Positions 7,174-9,580 of a DNA stretch of 9,580 nucleotides are shown here, piece after piece. The stretch's first letter is position 1, and each line of letters starts with the position of its first letter. The notes beneath the pieces are model-generated. The model had not been told where the DNA came from. It was given only the letters and a program-made list of their open reading frames with translations, and made no database searches. Location of the stretch: the NCBI GenBank assembly GCA_029256865.1, contig JARIEH010000154.1, positions 1-9,580 of the forward strand. Direction: 5' to 3'. The translations under genes and the position numbers were made by a program. The DNA comes from Psychrobacter sp. (GTDB lineage: Bacteria > Pseudomonadota > Gammaproteobacteria > Pseudomonadales > Moraxellaceae).

Positions 7174-7317
7174 CAGTTAACCTTACCTATATATTAAAAG
7201 CTCATACATAACCATGTGCCAAATATTTTAATTGTTGTTGGCATTAATATTGATATCATCAATACATCATATAAGTAGCATACTGCGAACTTATTAAAGA
7301 TGATGTGAAACTTAACC

Positions 7318-7419
7318 ATACGTCAAAACCTATTTATAGAGTCAATAGAAATATTTTGTATCAATAATATCAAAAGCTCTCTAAGTTACTTGTGATTACA
7401 AAGTTAGGTTTTGACGTAT
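7318..7419. repeat. perfect 15-bp inverted repeat upstream of rlpA
   Basis: ATACGTCAAAACCTA (7318-7332) and its exact complement TAGGTTTTGACGTAT (7405-7419) are 72 bases apart. The right arm ends 7 bases before the rlpA ribosome binding site. In a transcript starting upstream of 7318 the arms would form a long stem just 5' of that site. As DNA they could be a paired operator or the ends of a small decayed element. Confidence 0.6.
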
Positions 7420-7426
7420 AAGTTAC

Positions 7427-7431
7427 AGAGG
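7427..7431 (+). promoter_or_regulatory. ribosome binding site of rlpA
   Basis: AGAGG with a 5-base spacer before the ATG at 7437. It is the clearest Shine-Dalgarno site in the window and fixes the rlpA start. Confidence 0.7.
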
Positions 7432-7436
7432 TATTT

Positions 7437-8042
7437 ATGAATAAGCGTTTATCTGGTTTACTTACAATGTCAGTGTGTCTCTTTGCTGGATCTACAGTGG
7501 CATTTAACGCTAACGCAGTAGAAGCAAAAACAACCTTTTCACAAGATAATGCCTCCCATATTGATCGCGTACTCGGTGAGCTTACTCGCCAACATGATAA
7601 CGCATCAAGCCTAGTCAAATCTGCCCGTCAGCCTACATCATTAGCACTGAACAGCTCGCTACTGGCGAGTGACACGAGCCAAGTCACTAATGACGAAGAC
7701 GTATTAGAGCGTCTAACCGCTGTAGCATCTAACTCTGTGAGCAAATTCAAGCAGGCGGGTCTCGCTTCTTGGTATGGTCGTCAGTTTCATGGTCGTAAAA
7801 CCGCCAGTGGTGAGACTTTTGATATGAATGCTTTGACAGCAGCTCATCGCTCACTACCCTTGAACTGCTATGTAAAAGTGACCAACAAGACCAATGGCAA
7901 AACTGTCGTCGTTAAAGTCAATGATCGTGGCCCATTTCATGGCAACCGCGTCATGGATTTATCTTATGGGGCAGCCAAGCAATTAGGCATCACCAACAAA
8001 GGGGTTGGCAATGTCACTATTGAGCGCGTTTCGGGACCATAG
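7437..8042 (+). CDS. rlpA: RlpA-family septal/peptidoglycan-associated DPBB protein, short form
   Basis: The 201-residue product has a signal peptide (basic start, hydrophobic 8-23, cleavage after A25-N26-A27) and a C-terminal double-psi beta-barrel at about 108-197. RlpA hallmarks are in order: GLASWYG (108-114), GRKTASGETFD (119-129), LTAAHRSLP (133-141) and VNDRGPF (161-167), then RVMDLSYGAAKQLG (171-184). His137 and Asp163 match the His and Asp needed by P. aeruginosa RlpA, a lytic transglycosylase specific for glycan lacking stem peptides. Unlike E. coli and Pseudomonas RlpA there is no SPOR domain and no proper lipobox (Cys14 follows Val), so this is a soluble periplasmic short form whose septal targeting is doubtful. 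A variable linker (31-105) joins signal and barrel. Transcription ends at the strong hairpin at 8114. Other short DPBB proteins look similar, so the exact orthology is less sure than the family. Confidence 0.88.
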   Translation: MNKRLSGLLTMSVCLFAGSTVAFNANAVEAKTTFSQDNASHIDRVLGELTRQHDNASSLVKSARQPTSLALNSSLLASDTSQVTNDEDVLERLTAVASNSVSKFKQAGLASWYGRQFHGRKTASGETFDMNALTAAHRSLPLNCYVKVTNKTNGKTVVVKVNDRGPFHGNRVMDLSYGAAKQLGITNKGVGNVTIERVSGP

Positions 8043-8107
8043 TTTCAAATACCCAATTCATATTATGATATTTTAAAATTGTGCTCTTAAAACGGTCATT
8101 TTAAAAT

Positions 8108-8145
8108 AAAAAACTGCCAAGCTTATTAAGTTTGGCAGTTTTTTT
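8108..8145. terminator. bidirectional intrinsic terminator between rlpA and radA
   Basis: CTGCCAAGCTT (8114-8124), loop ATT, AAGTTTGGCAG (8128-8138): an 11-bp stem with one G-T pair. Seven Ts (8139-8145) follow on the plus strand, and six As (8108-8113) precede it and act as the T-run on the minus strand. It suits both convergent genes and is the only textbook terminator in the window. Confidence 0.93.
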
Positions 8146-8168
8146 ATGAACATTGTTTAAAATAAATA

Positions 8169-9580
8169 CTACAATTCAAACGCTTTTTCGATGGCGTCAT
8201 CTAAGCGCTCAACAGCAATGATATGAATGCCTTTAAATTGAGCAGAATTGGTGGTTGGCGCATTGGATTTGGGCACAATGGCATGCTTAAACCCATGCTT
8301 CATCGCCTCTTTTAGACGCTCCTGCCCGTTTGGTACCGGACGGATTTCACCTGATAGCCCCACCTCACCGAACACGGCCAATGAGGATGGCAATGCTCTT
8401 TCTTTAATGCTAGATGCGCAAGCTAACAATACGGCTAGATCCGAACCCGTCTCTATCACCTTGACACCGCCAACGACGTTGACATAAACATCCTGTCCAC
8501 TGGTATGGATACCACCATGACGGTGCATGACCGCCAATAGCATCGATAAGCGTTGAAAATCCAGACCCAGTGCCATACGTCTCGGCTGTCCCTGCGAATC
8601 ATCAACCAGTGCCTGCACCTCAACCAATAGTGGCCTTGTACCTTCACGGCTGACCATGACTACTGAACCAGCAACAGGCTTATCATAACGACTCAAAAAT
8701 ATGGCGGATGGATTGGCCACTTCTTTCAAGCCCATATCAGTCATACCAAAGATACCCAGCTCATTCACGGCACCAAAGCGGTTTTTAACGGCTCGAATCA
8801 TACGAAAGCGTGAATCAGACTGGCCTTCAAAATACAAGACCGTATCCACCATATGTTCAAGCACCCGTGGACCTGCCAGCGTACCCTCTTTGGTGACATG
8901 CCCGACCAAAAATAGCGCCGTGCCAGTCTGCTTGGCATATCGGGTCAAAATAGCTGCCGATTCACGAATCTGACTGACCCCTCCCGGCGCTGAATTAATC
9001 GCATCGGTATAGATGGTTTGAATGGAATCAATAATAGCGATAGCTGGCTGCTCTTGGGTCAAAGCGGCACAAATGGTTTCGACATTGGTCTCAGCTAATA
9101 CCCGCAAGCGATCCGCTGGCAAATCCAAGCGCTTCGCCCGCATGGCTACCTGAGCCAGTGACTCTTCGCCTGTCACGTAGAGGGCACTGCCTGCTAGTGA
9201 GTCAGCACGCGCCATATTGGTCGCTGTTTGTAGCAAAATAGTTGACTTACCAATGCCAGGATCACCACCTATCAATACTACAGAACCCGCTACCAATCCA
9301 CCGCCCAGTACTCTATCAAACTCACTAATCCCAGTTGGCATACGGGTATCTAAAGTGACATTCACCGCGTTCAGTGGCATGACCGCACTATGTGTACCGG
9401 CATAGTTGCCAGCAGGTATACCTGCATTGCGAGAAACAGCTCGACTGGCATTGGGCTTGGCAGTGTTTTTATTATGATGCGGCATACTGACATTGGGTGC
9501 TTCAACCAAGCTGTTCCATTCGTTACAATCAGAGCATTGTCCTGACCATTTTCCAAAATGCGCCCCGCAGTGCTGACAGA
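8169..9580 (-). CDS. radA: DNA repair protein RadA (Sms), N-terminus cut by the window edge
   Basis: RadA is a RecA-like ATPase that promotes branch migration of recombination intermediates. The visible part is 469 codons. At the right edge a C4 zinc finger is readable, with Cys codons at 9576, 9567, 9534 and 9525 (CQHCG, ten-residue loop, CSDC) and NEWN after it. Then come Walker A GGDPGIGKST (9240-9269), Walker B IAIIDS (9024-9044), the RadA-specific KNRFG motif (8772-8786), and a C-terminal Lon-protease-like domain (VYVNVVGGVKVIETGSDLAV and FGEVGLSGEIRPVPNG). Only about ten N-terminal residues, including the start codon, should be missing compared with the family (about 460 residues in E. 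coli). Starting at the TTG at 9509 would wrongly remove the zinc finger. The linker between finger and ATPase is Asn/Ala/Gly-rich. The gene converges on rlpA across a shared terminator. Confidence 0.96.
   Translation of the reverse strand, partial: CQHCGAHFGKWSGQCSDCNEWNSLVEAPNVSMPHHNKNTAKPNASRAVSRNAGIPAGNYAGTHSAVMPLNAVNVTLDTRMPTGISEFDRVLGGGLVAGSVVLIGGDPGIGKSTILLQTATNMARADSLAGSALYVTGEESLAQVAMRAKRLDLPADRLRVLAETNVETICAALTQEQPAIAIIDSIQTIYTDAINSAPGGVSQIRESAAILTRYAKQTGTALFLVGHVTKEGTLAGPRVLEHMVDTVLYFEGQSDSRFRMIRAVKNRFGAVNELGIFGMTDMGLKEVANPSAIFLSRYDKPVAGSVVMVSREGTRPLLVEVQALVDDSQGQPRRMALGLDFQRLSMLLAVMHRHGGIHTSGQDVYVNVVGGVKVIETGSDLAVLLACASSIKERALPSSLAVFGEVGLSGEIRPVPNGQERLKEAMKHGFKHAIVPKSNAPTTNSAQFKGIHIIAVERLDDAIEKAFEL

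Larger units (their letters stand above)
6700..7436. other. long gene-free AT-rich spacer between rodA and rlpA, rich in inverted repeats
   Basis: No credible coding frame occurs in these 737 bases on either strand. The spacer holds several inverted repeats: 9-bp arms at 6772-6793; perfect 13-bp arms at 6841-6876; 7-bp arms at 6930-6936 and 6963-6969; a 16-base palindrome at 6980-6995; a locally GC-rich, hairpin-forming stretch at 7071-7173; 7-bp arms at 7248-7264; and perfect 15-bp arms at 7318-7332 and 7405-7419. The short AT-only ones may be chance. The 13- and 15-bp pairs and the GC-rich segment are harder to dismiss. There is no T-run terminator for rodA. Confidence 0.7.

Noticed and set aside
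7395..7422. ATTACA-16-TATAAG as the rlpA promoter
   Set aside because: Transcription would start around 7429, inside the ribosome binding site, leaving almost no leader. The match also overlaps the right arm of the 15-bp repeat.
8070..8107. two copies of the 10-base palindrome ATTTTAAAAT after rlpA
   Set aside because: Pure A/T and short, adjacent to a strong terminator; most likely chance.
8169..9509. radA as a complete gene starting at the TTG at 9509
   Set aside because: The frame continues to the window edge and encodes the conserved CxxC...CxxC zinc finger, so the true start lies outside the window.
1..9580. a novel defence, mobile or biosynthetic system
   Set aside because: All larger genes fit known envelope or repair families except one small exported unknown. 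No transposase, integrase, toxin-antitoxin pair, nuclease cluster or CRISPR repeat is visible.

Overview
The window looks like ordinary chromosomal DNA from a gammaproteobacterium of the Moraxellaceae. Psychrobacter is the best guess, based on protein style, moderately AT-rich coding DNA and very AT-rich spacers. This is inferred from the sequence alone. I see no mobile element, CRISPR array, tRNA, rRNA, phage gene or recognisable defence system, and the evident genes belong to known envelope and housekeeping families.

Left part (1-3472, + strand): a 63-residue probable lipoprotein, then a pair of M16 (insulinase-like) peptidase genes 29 bases apart. The first has the zinc motif HxxEH and a lipobox. 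The second has a cleavable signal peptide and has lost all three motif residues, so the pair looks like a catalytic subunit and an inactive partner. Tail-to-tail with it, overlapping by 4 bases inside a perfect 22-base palindrome, is a minus-strand gene for an unrecognised exported protein (3469-4023).

Centre (4254-8042): three genes tied to peptidoglycan. An exported M15-type (D-Ala-D-Ala carboxypeptidase-like) metallopeptidase on the minus strand is divergent from rodA, the elongation glycosyltransferase. A 737-base gene-free spacer follows, then a short RlpA-type (DPBB) protein without a SPOR domain. The spacer is the least explained part of the window. It holds a 9-bp hairpin, a perfect 13-bp inverted repeat, a locally GC-rich segment that could fold into consecutive hairpins, and a perfect 15-bp inverted repeat whose right arm ends 7 bases before the rlpA ribosome binding site.

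Right end (8114-9580): a strong bidirectional terminator separates rlpA from convergent radA (minus strand), which runs off the right edge. Its N-terminal C4 zinc finger is readable up to the last bases, but the start codon is outside.

Together the centre is a cell-wall synthesis and remodelling neighbourhood flanked by envelope proteolysis and DNA repair genes. The rodA-rlpA adjacency recalls the mrdA-rodA-mltB-rlpA arrangement of Pseudomonas, with mltB and mrdA not present here.
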